Source: Coriolopsis trogii
Taxonomy: Eukaryota; Basidiomycota; Agaricomycetes; Polyporales; Polyporaceae
Assembly: GCA_020543525.1 (NCBI GenBank)
Contig: JAHYIO010000006.1
Span: 186,001 to 250,000 of the forward strand
Length of the DNA stretch: 64,000 nt
Direction: 5' to 3'
The notes beneath the pieces are model-generated. The model saw only the letters and a program-made list of their open reading frames with translations. It was not told where the DNA came from and ran no database searches. Shown here one piece after another: positions 25,440-37,955 of this stretch (the first letter of the stretch is position 1; each line of letters opens with the position of its first letter). The translations under genes were made by a program, and so were the position numbers.

Positions 25440-26972
25440 ATGCCAGCGACGTCTGATATCCTCGTTCCGAATTCGCATTTGATCGGCCTGTGGCTCCAGA
25501 TCTTCGCTACCGGTGCGTGACCTCCCTCGTTTGCCTCGCCCTCGACTCATCTCGATAGTGCATGCATTTGTCTTACATGATGACCAGGTGCATACTTTAT
25601 CTACCTCCCGCAATGCGTCTTGATCCTCCGGAAGAAGATGCGCGAGGGCATGTCCTGGTGGATGCCCACTGTGTGCGCCCTCATGTTCGGCATCGTCGCC
25701 ACTGTGCGCCGCTTCACTTCCTTCTGCCCGACTCGCTCGTGCTGACTGCGCGTCGTCCGACGGTCTTCCAGGATCTCATCGTGGAGATGTACCGCGCGTA
25801 CCATGCGTTCAGTGTCTCGGGCCCCAAGGGCATGGTCAAGCCCGATCCCACCAGCTTCTACGCAAACGCAGCGACGCCCGAGTCGTTGGTGAAGAACTCA
25901 ATCACCGTCGCCCTCGCTATCATCTCCGACTTTATCATCGTGCGCATGTTCCTCGCCCAGACATGACCTCAGCGGCTCAATCTGCCTGCAGGTGTACCGA
26001 ACCTTCATCGTCTGGAATTACAACATTCCAATCATACTCATCCCTGTCGGGCTCTTCATGGGTGACATAGGTACGCCGCCCTTGATAGAAGACGGGCAGG
26101 TCCAGTCAACGATTGACGCGGCGCGCTTCTCTTCTCTCTGCATAGCTCTGGGGATCTGGTCGACTTGGACACTTTCCCGGACACGGGTCGGAGACAACCT
26201 TATCCTGGCAGACGTGACCGTGCGCGTCCGGTACTTCTTCATTGTCACGTTCTGCCTGAACGTGCTCTGTGCGAGTGCGTCTCACTCTATCCCACTTCGA
26301 TCGCCGGACGCTCACCCATCTCACAGGCCTCATATGTTACAAGATCTGGCACATCAGCTCCCGCGTGGCGAAGAACGTCTCCAAGGACCGGACGGCGTCG
26401 CGGGTATTCGAGGTCGTCATCGAGACAGGCAAGCCGTCCCCTCTCGCTCGCACGCCCGACAGCTCCTGACGTCTGACCGCGCCGCCGCTGTCACAGCTGC
26501 GGGCTACTGTGCGCACCTGTTCGCCATCATCGTGACGGACAGCATGGGATCGAACGTGTTCTTCATCTTCCTGGACGCCGTACGTACACCCTCTCCTCTC
26601 ACGTTCCCACCGACCGCCATTGACATCCGCCTTTTCTTTTATTTATTCATTCGCTCTCCAGCTCCCCCCAGTCACCGTACGTCGCACCCGTCCCATCCGC
26701 ACAGCGTCTCCTCGCTGACGCAGACACCCCGACAGGCGCTCGTGTTCTCGATGCTCATCGTGCGCACGAGGACAGGCACCCAAGCGCCAGTGACGACGAA
26801 CGCGCGCTCGACAAACATCCGCTTCTGGTCGACCTCGCGCACGACCGCGCCGAACCCGTACGGCGTCGAGATCGACCTCGAGCGCGTCGTGCACACGACC
26901 GACTCGGACAGCTGCCCGACGCACAGCGGCGGTACGTACGGCGAGGCGGACAAGGACCCGCCGCACTTCTAG
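25440..26972 (+). CDS. Seven-TM integral membrane protein, family unrecognised (copy 2)
   Basis: First of four tandem plus-strand copies. The ATG at 25440 gives MPATSDILVPNSHLIGLWLQ. Successive exons encode IYLPQCVLILRKKMREGMSW, WMPTVCALMFGIVAT, DLIVEMYRAYHAFSVSG, NSITVALAIISDFIIV, YRTFIVWNYNIPIILIPVGL, ALGIWSTWTLSRT, RVRYFFIVTFCLNVLCAG, LICYKIWHISSRVAKN, RVFEVVIET and AAGYCAHLFAIIVTDSMGSN. The micro-exon 26662-26676 encodes LPPVT, and the last exon begins ALVFSMLIVRTRTGTQ. The tail has YGVEIDLERVVHTTDS and ends KDPPHF. Seven hydrophobic segments are predicted, with the tail likely on the opposite side from the N-terminus. It is closest to copy 3. No function is assigned. Confidence 0.85.
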
Positions 26973-27982
26973 TCGCTGGCGTCCTGTCCTGTCCTGCCTT
27001 GTCCTGCCCTGCCCTGCAGGTCTGCCAGGCGCGCCCGGCCGCGAACGGATGTCGGAGAACCGACATGGGCCGGACCCTTCTTCCGCCTGCGCTCCATATA
27101 CCTCGGCGCGCGCGCACGCGCTCTCTGTCGCTCCCGCAATCTGTGTGTTCTCGTGCGCTCGTTGCTCTCGTCGTGCTTTGTTGAGCTCGTTGCTCGGACG
27201 TTGACTCTGGTGTATCACTACTCGTACCTCTGCTTCGCTCTCCGGGGAGGGGGGCCACCTTCATATAATGTACTCCCATAACCACAATGTATTCTAGATC
27301 TCGCCGGGGGAGGGGGGCCAAAATGCGTATGCCGCATGCGTTCTGTACTTATGGGCGCGAGGACCGCTGGCAGACCCTGGGCTCCGAGTCGCTCGTGCTC
27401 CAGAGTTCGCTGTGCTCCCTCGAGGCTCACCGGAGGCTCAGTCTGGCCGTATATGAGACACCGCAAGAAGGTCTGCGCTGAGCGTGAGAGCGGAGATGGG
27501 GCGGCGGGCGCGGACCGGAGGTGGGCAGATGGCTTTTCTCCGAACTCTGTGCACGCGTGCGAAGCTTAAGCAGCCCGGGCTCCGATGTCCATGTCGTTGT
27601 CATCAGGCAGGTACGTCCAACGTCCGGTCCTTGGCCGTTGCTTGCACTGTGCACTTGGGGGATGCACTCATGGACGCCCAGGACGTGATCCCATCAGATT
27701 CGACTGAGGTGCGATAGCAGCAGGTCGGGCTGAGAGAGCAATGTAGAGGTACGTATATATGTACTTGACGAGTACTGGCCGGCAATGTCGTGCTGCCTTC
27801 CGCTTTCCTCTTGCCGTGTACCTCTGCACTTTTCCGTTTGCTCACCGGCGCTCTGTTCGGTGTCGACGCATCCTCCACCTACGGACCTCAACGCCCTATA
27901 GCGCACCGAGGACGAGCACGCTCTTCTCCGCGTCCGACTGCCCGTCACTCGCGCCCAGAGTCGGTGCGCCCAAGCATCCGCG
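26973..27982. other. Spacer between seven-TM copies 2 and 3
   Basis: About 1 kb. It contains two direct copies of a G-rich motif (ggggaggggggcca-like) near 27243 and 27305 and a TATA-like tatatatg near 27756. No gene is supported. Confidence 0.4.
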
Positions 27983-29646
27983 ATGCCCACCCACATCGAC
28001 GTCCTCCCCTCCAATGCGCATCTCATCGGTTTCTGGCTCCAGATCTTCGCGACCGGTACGTGCTACGTGCCGTCCTAATACTTGCTCTCCCCGACAGTCG
28101 AAACCGAATGGGTCTGACTGTGGTGTGGCCCGCCATCCTCCCTTGATCAGGCGTGTACTTTGTGTATCTCCCGAGGTGCATCTCGATCATCCGCAAGAAA
28201 TCGCGTGAGGGCATGTCGATATGGATGCCGCTCGTGTGCACGCTCATGCTCCTGATCGTCACCGCGGTACGTCGCTCGCGTTGTGTGGCTGAGCCCTCTC
28301 CGTATTTACGCGTATGTTTGGCCCCGGACCTGACTGGGCGCTCCATATTAGGATCTTGTCATCGAGATGGTCCGCGCATATGATGCGTACCGGGTGGCGA
28401 CTCTAGGAGCGAAGCCGGACCCGGAGGCATACTATGCAGAGTCAGCATCTCCGTTATCCCTCGCCAAGAACTCGATGACCGTCGCCCTAGCCATCATCTC
28501 GGACGTGATCATGGTATGTACGGGAGGACCGTTGCGCATCCATCTCACACAGACGGACTGCGCGGATTCCAGGTGTACAGGACGTTCATCGTCTGGAACT
28601 CCAGCTACCTCGTCATCCTCTGCCCCGTCGGGCTCCTCATGGCCGGCACCGGTGCGCACGATCAGTTCTGCCGACGCGTCCTGGCTTCTCATGTGCAGCT
28701 TTGACAGCGCTTGGGATCTGGTCATCATGGACGCTTTCCCAGACGGCGTCGGGGAACAACAGCATCCTCGCGGCGGTCTCTGTCCGCGTGAAGTACTTTT
28801 TCATCGTCACGTTCTGCCTCAACATGCTCTGCGCCGGTGCGTCTCGGCCTGCCAGGAACCATTGCGCTGCAAGCACGTAGTACTAAGTTTGTGTTTTTGG
28901 CGCACGCCAGTCCTCATTTGCTACAGGATATGGCGCATAACCTCGCAGGTCGCAGCGAGCCACCTACAGAAGGACCGGACGGTCACACGCGTGTTCGAAG
29001 TCGTCATACAGACAGGTGCGTCCCGTCCAGTCGCCCCAACACTGCAGGTGCTCACCTGGCGCGGCGGTGGCGGCCGTGTCATGCAGCTGCGTTCTATTGC
29101 GCCCATCTCTTCATCATGATCGTTGCGGACAGCGTGGGGTCAAACGTCTTCTTCATCTTCCTGAACGCGGTGCGTGGCCTCTTCTCATCCGTGATCCCCA
29201 TTGGGATCAGGGGATGATCTTATCAGAAGCTGACTCGCGCTTTTTTTTCGTTTTCGCTTCTGCGCAGCTCCCCCCTGTGACTGTGAGTCCCCTCCCCTTC
29301 CCCAGGACTGAGGCGCATACGTCGCCCAAGTCTCAAGTCCGAATGCACTCATGCTGATGAAGCGGATGCTGATCGTCTGTACGCGCGCGTCTAGGCACTC
29401 GTCTTCTCCATGCTCCTCATCAGCACGCGAGTGAAGACCTCACAGCTCACGACCGACCTCCCCACATCGGCCATCCGGTTCGACACGACGACGACGCGGA
29501 ACACGATGCGCGGCACCGGGACCGGCGGGCCCTCGTACGGGCTCTCCGGGGTCGAGATCGACCTCGAGCGGGTGGTGCACACGGACTATCCGACACGGAC
29601 AGGTCAGACGTACAGCCTCGAAGGGGACAAGAACTCGCGCTTGTAG
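27983..29646 (+). CDS. Seven-TM integral membrane protein, family unrecognised (copy 3)
   Basis: The start MPTHIDVLPSNAHLIGFWLQ lines up with copy 2. Later exons encode VYLPRCISIIRKKSREGMSI, WMPLVCTLMLLIVTA, DLVIEMVRAYDAYRV, NSMTVALAIISDVIM, VYRTFIVWNSSYLVILCP, ALGIWSSWTLSQT, RVKYFFIVTFCLNMLCAV, LICYRIWRITSQVAA, VFEVVIQT and AAFYCAHLFIMIVADSVGSN. The 15-nt micro-exon 29268-29282 encodes LPPVT, and the last exon starts ALVFSMLLISTRVK. The tail motif SGVEIDLERVVHTD is present; the protein ends EGDKNSRL. The reading frame is intact. The large blocks shared with copy 2 support a recent tandem duplication. Confidence 0.85.
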
Positions 29647-31427
29647 TACCCTGTTCATTCTCGATGTGGCCCGCTCTTTCTCGTCATGATCTGCTTTCTC
29701 TTTTGCTTGCTTACCGGACTCTGGACTTCTCCCTCCCATACCTCGAGCGCGGCATGTTATACCACCAGCCCGTATGTTTTCCCGCCATAGATCCCTCACG
29801 CTCACTAAGATGCTTGTAAAACGCTCTGTAGTAGTCTCATGTGCTCTCCTTTCTCGTGTACTAGTACTGTCCCAAAATGTACCCCGCAACCATCAGCTGT
29901 GCGCTGGTTTTGAACACGCTCTGCAGGATCCCGTACTCGGAGACTCTCTCCTTGACTTTGTTGACATCGCAGCAGGGTCACTCAACAATCCGCTTCCTAC
30001 AGCTTGGTCCACAGAACTCCGCAATCTCTCCCAAGGGCAGCCAAATAGCGGAGGGTGAGTATCTACATACCGAGTCACTCCAGTTCATCTGCCCATCGGG
30101 CTCTCATGCCTGAGGGTCGAGGCTGGTTATACAACGCATGGAGAGGCATCACCTATGCAGCAGTTTCCGTTGGATGTGGGTTGGAGACTGGCAAGAACTT
30201 GAAGTCCTTAGCTTTGGGGGTCCGGAAAGACTCTCCCATGGCGGTCCGTGGGCCGTGCGGCCCATGCGCGTTTAGGAGGACAGCAACCCTGTCTCGGCCA
30301 ATTTTCGAATCTCTTTGCACTCACTGAGTCGCTGAGACTCACTGTCAGCGAGCTCGCCAGCCTCTCTTCCTCCTCTGTCACTTGCTCTGCTGGGAGGCGA
30401 CTCGTTTCAGCACTTGTTCTGTTCCTGCGTGCAGAACTGGAACTTTCGAGTGATTGGCCTGTCATTCGCGTACAACCTGAGGGTCGCACTACCGTGACCT
30501 ACAACTTAAAGTCACCCTGCCACCGGGACCATGCGTCGAGAACATCACGGATATCCCCGTCATGTCCCGAAGGATGTGGCCTCTCTTAGCGGCATAGGAG
30601 TAACTTGCAGCCTCAGTAGCGCACGTGAGTCCAAGCTATCTATGTGTGCGAGCTCATCGTGTAATCGTGGCGTGCACGCCAACCACTGTGGTCGAGATGT
30701 GTCCCCCACAAGTCTTGCAAGGAATAGAGTCTTCGGCTCGCGCTCGCTACTTTGCTCACCGAGTGACTTACCGTGAGCTGCACAAATGCTTTACTGCTGG
30801 AAGTTCACTGGAGGATGAACCTGTGAGCGAGTCTCCTTTAACAATTGGAACCTATCAAACTGGCGTTCATCTTGCATGGAGAGCGTTGGGGCCTGGGCAT
30901 TTGGGTTGGGTGAGTACGGCTCATAGGCCTGTTGAAAAACGACTGCTCTTTGCTCCGGAGTCTGAAAGTCTGGCACGTCTTCCATCAACCTTGCGCAACA
31001 AGCGGAGCATGCTGTCGACTGTTGCGTTGTTTATCCGAGCTGGCCAAGACGTCCAATGCGCGCATGGCTGCCAGTCAGTGGGTACTTTTAGAGCCTGGTT
31101 GCGACGTCGAGCTGCTGCGCCGCGCTTTTGTACATTCTCACACCTCTCACGTACGTCTCTTGTCCAACACGAAGCTGTCATTTTCACCGCCTATGTCAGG
31201 AGATACAGTTTACCGAGTCATAGGCTAGGGAGCACTCATCACACATCGTCGCCTGGCACCGATCCTATCAGTTCCCAGGAAGATGTGCTTCCTCGGAGCA
31301 ATTACGGTCCATCAAAGGTGCAGTGCATTAACTTATGGCTCGCTCATGAAAGATCGCTGAACGTCTCGAGGGCTAGACTGCATTTACCTTCAGACGAAAG
31401 TCACCTCAGACCTCTCCTCCTACCATC
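29647..31427. other. Spacer between seven-TM copies 3 and 4
   Basis: About 1.8 kb with no recognised gene. A plus frame at 30625-31431 stays open for 268 codons but begins with GTG and shows no domain. No remnant of the seven-TM family was seen here. Confidence 0.4.
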
Positions 31428-32809
31428 ATGATGTCTGAGATGCAAGTGGCCAACGCAAGACTCATAGGCATTTGGCTTCAACTATTCACAACAGGTCAGG
31501 GCTCCCGTCTTGATGCTGCTTACATTTATCCCTCAACATTGTCGCAGGGGCATACATTGTGTATTTACAAAGATGCACGTTGATCTTACGACAGAAATCG
31601 CGCGAAGGCCTCTCGCTCTGGCTCCCAGTTGCATGCGGTACCATGTTTGTGATAACAGTTGTTGTACGTACACGGACCACCCACAACACGCACCTCGGCC
31701 ACTCACGGACGTTTCAGGGTCTCGTCCTCAACTTGCTGATCGCCTATCAAGCATTCTCGGTGAACGGGTTGGAGCAACCAGATCCTTCAGCGACTTACTT
31801 CAATATTTCCTCACCACTTTCCGTCGCAAAGAATGCGGTCGTCATCGCACTCTCTGTCATATCTGATTGTATAATGGTACGCATACTCCCGTATATGTGG
31901 TGACAGTGGCTAGCATTAACTCGACTCTTCGGTTCCCACCAGGTGTACCGGACATATATCATATGGGACCTCAGGCTGACTGTGATCATCTTCCCAACCA
32001 TGCTGCTTTTGGGCGATGTTGGTACGACCAGTCTGCTAGTCCTGCCTACCCTTTGTATCTGCATAGACTGATGTCTTTCTAGCTCTCGGGATCTTGTCTG
32101 AATACACATTATCCCAGACGCCAGTAGGCAGTAACCAGCTCATTCAGCCCGTGACCATCCGTACCCGGTACTTCTTCATTGTGACTTTCTGCCTGAATTT
32201 CTTATGCGCCGGTGGGTCAGGTTTAAAGCAGCCCATTCATTCCCGGTCTGATGCCTAGCCGTAGCTCTCATCTGCTCGAAAATCTGGCACGTGCACTCGC
32301 AAATGCCATCTCATGTCTTGCGCGTTGGTGAACGCTCGATGGCCCGTGCGTTCGAGGTGATAATAGAGACGGGTACGTCCATGGCGGTACATGAGCGTCC
32401 TCATCCTTCTCACTATCTCCCTTGGTAGCGGCACTCTACTGCGCGCATCTTCTTATCCTCATAGTAACCGATGCAGTGGGTTCAAATCTCTTCCTTATTT
32501 TCTTGGACCCTGTGAGTCTGCCGTCTTCGCGTCGGATGCCATGCGAAAAGGACTGAACCTGGTATGCTTCAGCTGCCGCCTATCACCGCGCTCGTGTTCA
32601 CCATGCTTATCGTGCGCGCCCGCCCTGCCAAGCACCACAATACACACCTATCGGTGCCCACTTTCCAATTCTGGAGCCACAGCCACCCACCAATAGACAC
32701 GGACAGTCCGGTGGGACAAGTGCATACCACGCCGGTCGATCACGACTCAACTACGCAAGCCAATCGCAACAGCTCCGCGGGAGATTTTGAGGGTGGTGCA
32801 GCCGGTTAG
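31428..32809 (+). CDS. Seven-TM integral membrane protein, family unrecognised (copy 4)
   Basis: Two ATGs in a row (31428 and 31431) precede SEMQVANARLIGIWLQLFTT. Exons then encode YIVYLQRCTLILRQKSREG, LWLPVACGTMFVITVV, GLVLNLLIAYQAFSVNG, NAVVIALSVISDCIM, VYRTYIIWDLRLTVIIFP, ALGILSEYTLSQTPVGSN, RTRYFFIVTFCLNFLCA, ALICSKIWHVHSQMP, AFEVIIET and AALYCAHLLILIVTDAVGSN. LPPIT is not on a micro-exon here but continues directly into ALVFTMLIVRARP, so one intron found in copies 1, 2, 3 and 6 is absent. The tail lacks the GVEIDLERV motif and ends GDFEGGAAG. The frame is intact. It is closest to copy 5. Confidence 0.83.
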
Positions 32810-33820
32810 AAAGAACTCGTTCACATGTTGGGTTGAAGTGTGCGCATTTCAGAAGGGTAGAAGACTGCAAGGTAAGCATCATGACTCAGTCACAATGAGA
32901 CGAAGAGGCAAGCTGACCTCGAATACGTAACCATAGATTGATCCGACTCACGAAACAGTGTCTGGAGCTGTGGGGGTCGAAGCGGATGTAATAGGCTGTA
33001 TGACGTTGCAGCTCACGTCGATCTCACGACATATGATGTATACACCTCCTTTTGTATGGCTGCTGCGTTATCGTGAGTCGTCACTATCCTTCTAGAAGAT
33101 AGTGTACTGACTCGGATGCTTCTCCTCAGTAACGGCTTCAATTGTTGACGTCCATCCTGATATGTTGTGACCGGGTGGTCATTGTGGCGGGGGCACAGGC
33201 CGGGAAATCGTGGTAATCTATTCTGACCCTTATTTGCATTGGACAAGGTCCGAATCTCGCTCCAAAGGCGCTGCACCATGCTCGAAGTGAATTCGGTGAC
33301 AAACTGATGGTCATTATAAGCCGGCGGCAGCTGACTTCTATATTTCTGCACTTAATCAAGTTAGCGGGTTGCGTTGACCCACTCTGGCGAGTTTTTGGAG
33401 CCGCTCACACTTTTTGTTGGTACGAACATCCCGAAACATCACAGCTGCCTCCAGACGGAGCGCACATTGAGTAGCAATACACTTTTCACGTCTAACGAGC
33501 AGGATACACCGCACTGACGCCGCTGCCTGAATGATACAGTTTCATACTACTTGGAACATTGAACAAGCCGAATAGCGCATGATGTCTCTGGTGTGATTGA
33601 TGCTCGGGACACTGCCCCGGGCCACATCAGTGCAAAGATTCTACTACTCATTCTTCGAGGATCAGTGGCATCTTGTGGTGTGATAGTTGTATCTGACACT
33701 GATACTGACCCGTGCTCTACCATTCCTATGCGTAAGGTTGCATGGAATGTCGCTAGGCCGAAGGATCGGACAGCGGAGCAGTGACATTTATATAGTTCGT
33801 GTCGTATCACAGAGCCCTTC
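32810..33820. other. Spacer between seven-TM copies 4 and 5
   Basis: About 1 kb without a supported gene. A TATA-like ttatatag lies near 33788, only about 30 bp before the ATG of copy 5; if used, the 5' leader would be very short. Confidence 0.4.
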
Positions 33821-35216
33821 ATGGTATGTTCTATGCTTACCTTGCAGGATACCAACGCTCGCCTCCTTGGACTATGGCTGCAACTCTTTGCAACAGGTAC
33901 GTTTTGTTGGAGACTTGTTCCGACTCCAGTATATGAAACGCTTTTCAGGCGCATGCGTAGCTTATCTACCCAAATGTCTCTCAAAGTTGTCCATGCGCAG
34001 AACACGAGGCTTTCCTTTCAACTGGTTGTTATGTCTACTATGTGTAGTCATCAATGCACTCGCAGTATTGGTATGTGGGTCATCGTATGAGACTCTTGTT
34101 GTGGCTAACATCAGATCTTGGCAAATGATACACCTACCAAGGCTCTGGTACTTGATCTAGTCACCGCATACCACGCATATTCTATCACAACCATATCAGA
34201 GCAGCCATTCCCCAATCAAATCTTTGCAAACATCGGGTCTACGTTGTCAGTGGCCAAAAGTTCTATTGCGTTTGCGCTCGTCTTGATCACAGATGGGATT
34301 ATGGTGAGCGTGAACTTGGACCTGCTCGCCGTGCCTCTGTAGATGATTTGTTTGTGGACAGGTTCATAGGACATTCGTTGTCTGGAATCGTTGCCTTGGC
34401 ATCGTAATTCTTCCTATTGCACTATGGATGTGCGACATAGGTATGAGTCTCGCCTCGCTGGTCTTACATGGGGTAGGATGCCGAGATTCTAATCAACTGT
34501 GTTAACTATGACCCTTCACAGCGTTGGGAACATGGGCTGTTTGGACGCTTGGACGAACTCCGGCAGGCGCAAACCCCATTGTGAACGCAGGGACTATGCG
34601 CGCTCGGTACTTCTACATCCTCACGTTCGTCCTCAAATCCCTGTGCGCGGGTGAGTCATGCAGTGATTGGACGTAGTACATCTGAGAGAAGTCTAACCCT
34701 CGTTATACAGGTTTGCTTTGCCTAAAGATCTGGCCAATAAGGCGCTCTCAAGCCAATACACTCGAGTCAAACACGTCCACTGCGATGTCTGTGACAGTGA
34801 GAGTGCATGCTCGCGTATTCGAGACAATCATCGACACAGGTCAGTTGTGGTTCTGAATACCCCAAGCACGCCAAGTAGTGTCTGACAAGCTAGCCCTTCC
34901 GTTCAGCCGCGATTCACAGCACCTACCTCCTCCTCATAATCATAACACACACCCTCAGTTCTGATTTATACCTCACGTTTTTGGACCCGGTGCGTCTTCA
35001 AGTCACTCTCACAGACCACTAGTCATATACTAAGGATTGACATTCCTATGTCACGGTGGCCGGGATCAGCTCTCGCCCATCACCGCTCTCGTGTTCACCA
35101 TGCTCATTGCTCGCGCACATGCCACAGACAGCGATAGTTCCTCCTTGTCGCTTCCAAGTCCGGTTCAGTTTACTTCGGTTGTACAACTCGACACGAGCGC
35201 CGTCTCTGGTACATAG
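33821..35216 (+). CDS. Seven-TM integral membrane protein, family unrecognised (copy 5, divergent)
   Basis: The ATG at 33821 gives MVCSMLTLQDTNARLLGLWL. The later exons encode CVAYLPKCLSKLSMRRTRG, FNWLLCLLCVVINALAVL, TKALVLDLVTAYHAYSITT, VAKSSIAFALVLITDGIM, VHRTFVVWNRCLGIVILP, ALGTWAVWTLGRTPAGAN, RARYFYILTFVLKSLCAG and LLCLKIWPIRRSQAN, a longer loop before RVFETIIDT, then AAIHSTYLLLIIITHTLSS and LSPITALVFTMLIARAH. It is the most divergent copy: the usual YCAHL is HSTYL, the loop before the sixth TM is expanded, and the tail is short (ends DTSAVSGT) and lacks the GVEIDLERV motif. The last two segments are fused in one exon, as in copy 4. The splice frames close without stops, so it may still be expressed. 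Confidence 0.75.
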
Positions 35217-35636
35217 GGAGCGCCTACGGACTCCGCAGCGATGCTCATACGCAGCGGCAGAAGGCCCAACGAAGCCGAAAACTCGGAGATGAGCCCAGTC
35301 TCAGATGCTGCCATCTCCGTCAATTGTTGGCAGCAAAGGAGGACGATGTTACTCCGAGGATTTATTCCGTCATAGACTCAGCCCTTGTCTGAAGGATAGA
35401 CAGTGGTCCCAGGCGGGTGTCCTACTGCCAAGTCGCCAACGCTACGGCGCAGTGGCCGAGACTCAAGAGCATTCTAGACAGCTCATCCGATGAACGCAAT
35501 GCCCATGCGTTCCTATACGACAACGTCAATGAGCGGCCGTACCTCGTGAGGGGCTTGTGTTTGAAATATCAGAAGTGGTCGTGCAGTATACATGACTTCA
35601 TCGTGATTCATGAGCGTCGAGTCTCGTCCCAGAGCA
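35217..35636. other. Convergent intergenic region
   Basis: About 420 bp between the 3' ends of seven-TM copy 5 and the first Dal5-like MFS gene. Nothing recognised. Confidence 0.45.
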
Positions 35637-37955
35637 TCACAAGACGTATCGGAACCAAGCACTCTCGTTCGAGACCGCAGCCGTCCTCACAGGCTCCTCC
35701 TCCCCCCCGCTCCTCTTCACCCTCTCCTTCCTCCCATTCTCCGCCGCCAAGTACGCCATTGCCGCCACACTGCACAGCAAAATGCCGACCTGGAAGACCA
35801 ACAGCGTGATCGTCGCGCTCGTGTACCTCGGCGGCGGGCTCAGCGCCCCGAGCAGCCACGTCGACAATATCGAGCCGAGGTTCGTCATGGTCGTGAGCAG
35901 CGCGAGCGCGGTCCCGCGCCGGATGAGCGGCGACGCGTTGTTCGCGATCCATGTGCCCAGAGGGGGCCCGATACAGTACGTGCCGGGCACGGCGAGGAAG
36001 AGCGAGCCGTACCGGGTGTGGTTCACGTACGAGCCGAGGAAGATGGCGAACCCAACGGTGGCCATGATCGAGAAGAAGATCATGGTGAGCCCGCGATGCG
36101 CATACCGGTCGGCGAGAACAGCGGTGATGATGGACACTGGTTAGGTATGAGCCACTGGGTCCGGAGATAGGTAGGAAATGAGAGCCGTCGTGACTTACGG
36201 ACGGCGCTGACTGCGAAAGGGGGGACGCTCATGAGCTGCGCTTGGGATCCCTTGTAGCCAAGACTTGCTACAATGCTAGGGAGGAAGCTAATTTGTCCAT
36301 AGGCGTCAGCAAACAACGATTTCTCAGTTGGACAATGACTTACTATGCCAAGCCTGACAGCGTTGCGCCTGCGGAAGATGTGAGCAACAGCGGTAACGGC
36401 GCAGAATGCCGTCTAGACGCATACCACTGAAGAAGCCCGCAATTGCAAGCAGTACTATATGCGGCTGCACAAACGTCTTCCCGAACTGCGTCCAGTTTCG
36501 ACTCCGCTTCTCGTCCTCCGTGTGAAGCCCATCGTCATGGAGCGTATGCATGATAAGTTCCTTCTCGTCTTCTTTCAGAAACAGCGCCGTCATCGGCGTG
36601 TTCGGGAGAAGGAAGAACGTGGCGATGCCAAATAAGACCGTGAAAAGACCCTCCTGTATGTCACAATGTAAGCATGCGTGGTCAACACAATATGCGCGGG
36701 GACATATAGCATCCTTACGAGAATGAAGACCCACGCCCACCCAGGCCGGTTGCCCACGCCGTCCATGTGAATGATCGCAGCAGCGAGAAGACCGGAGAAT
36801 GCAGAGGCGATGGACGTAGCGGAGAACATAATAGACACTCTGTAGTCCGGGTGTGAAGGCTATCCGATGAGGTACGCTGACAGGGTCCGTGCACGTACCG
36901 AAGCTGCAGCATCTGACGGGGGTAAAAGTTGGATAGGTAGAAGGTAATCCCCGGAAGGAGACCGCCTGTGGGAATCAGTATAATGTCAATGAACCGTAGT
37001 TGAAAGGTGAGCGGCATCACGTGCCTTCAAACAATCCCAGGAAGAAACGGCAAGCGATCAGGCCGGAGTAGCTCGTCACCACTCCTATATGACAAGTATG
37101 TCAGAATAAACGCGCCAACTCCGGGAAAGTTATTGCTACCTTGCAATGTGCAAGTGATACCCCAGAGAAGAACCATAGTCGGCAGGACCCATCGAGGTCC
37201 GACAACCTGTGACGAGCGGTCCGATTTAGCCCAAGGATCGGACAATAAGGAATGTCATTACCATCATCAGGTAATTTGATGGAATTTCGACGATGGTGTA
37301 TGGTCTGCGCGACTTCTGTCAGAATGTCTACAACATGCGCCGCCCAGGAAGGACAATACTCACATGAGTGTGACTGTGAGGGCAAGGCTGTACTGTACAC
37401 ATTGTGAGCAAAGTGCAGATTTAGTGAGAACTTTAGACGCCTCGTAAGTCCCAGTGAATGCAGTAATTACCCGTCTACATAGACGGGTACAACTCGAAGT
37501 CTTCAGCCAATACGCGCACCCTCTACTACGAGTACATGACTCCGGGTCCAGGGACCTCGAAGTGCGCAAGCCTCATGATAGACAGGACACAGAAAAATGA
37601 AGCGAACATATACGCACCTGGTTGTCAGTCATGTGCAGTTCTTGTTGCAAACCGGCGATTCGTGCATTTCCAATATTTGACCGATCCTATGTCGACGCCG
37701 CAGAAGTGACGGTCAGCGTCGGAGAATGGAGAGTCATCGCAGATGAACAGGACAGTCCCGGTCGAGACGCACCAGGGAAGAAAGGAAGTACATGATTGTG
37801 ACAACCGGGAGGACGAGTAGATCCATCTTGGTCCACAACTTGGCCATACTGACTCCGTCCCGATCGTGGACGCGGGCGCTGTCGGAGACAGGACTGGAGC
37901 CGCCATCGGAGCTATCGACGTCGAGCGACTTCTTCTCGCGGGATATAACCGACAT
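35637..37955 (-). CDS. MFS transporter, allantoate permease (Dal5)-like, paralogue A
   Basis: Anion:cation symporter-type MFS carrier of the plasma membrane; substrate unknown (family members move organic anions such as allantoate, nicotinate or pantothenate). It starts MSVISREKKSLDVDSSDGG. The first TM is MDLLVLPVVTIMYFLSSLVR. Then come NIGNARIAGLQQELHMTDNQ (the loop 1 signature of this family), YSLALTVTLM, GPRWVLPTMVLLWGITC, GLLPGITFYLSNFYPRQ, NRPGWAWVFIL-EGLFTVLFGI, FLPSIVASLGYKGSQAQLM and YAHRGLTMIFFSIMATVGFA, followed by the last TMs (PPRYTSATITLLVFQVGILL). The C-terminus is SAWFRYVL. About ten short introns. It shares nearly the whole layout, including the end, with the gene at 58789-61025. 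Confidence 0.86.

Noticed and set aside
32465..32490. tRNA-like B-box (gggttcaaatct)
   Set aside because: It lies inside the coding exon of seven-TM copy 4 (GSNLF) and no cloverleaf could be formed around it.
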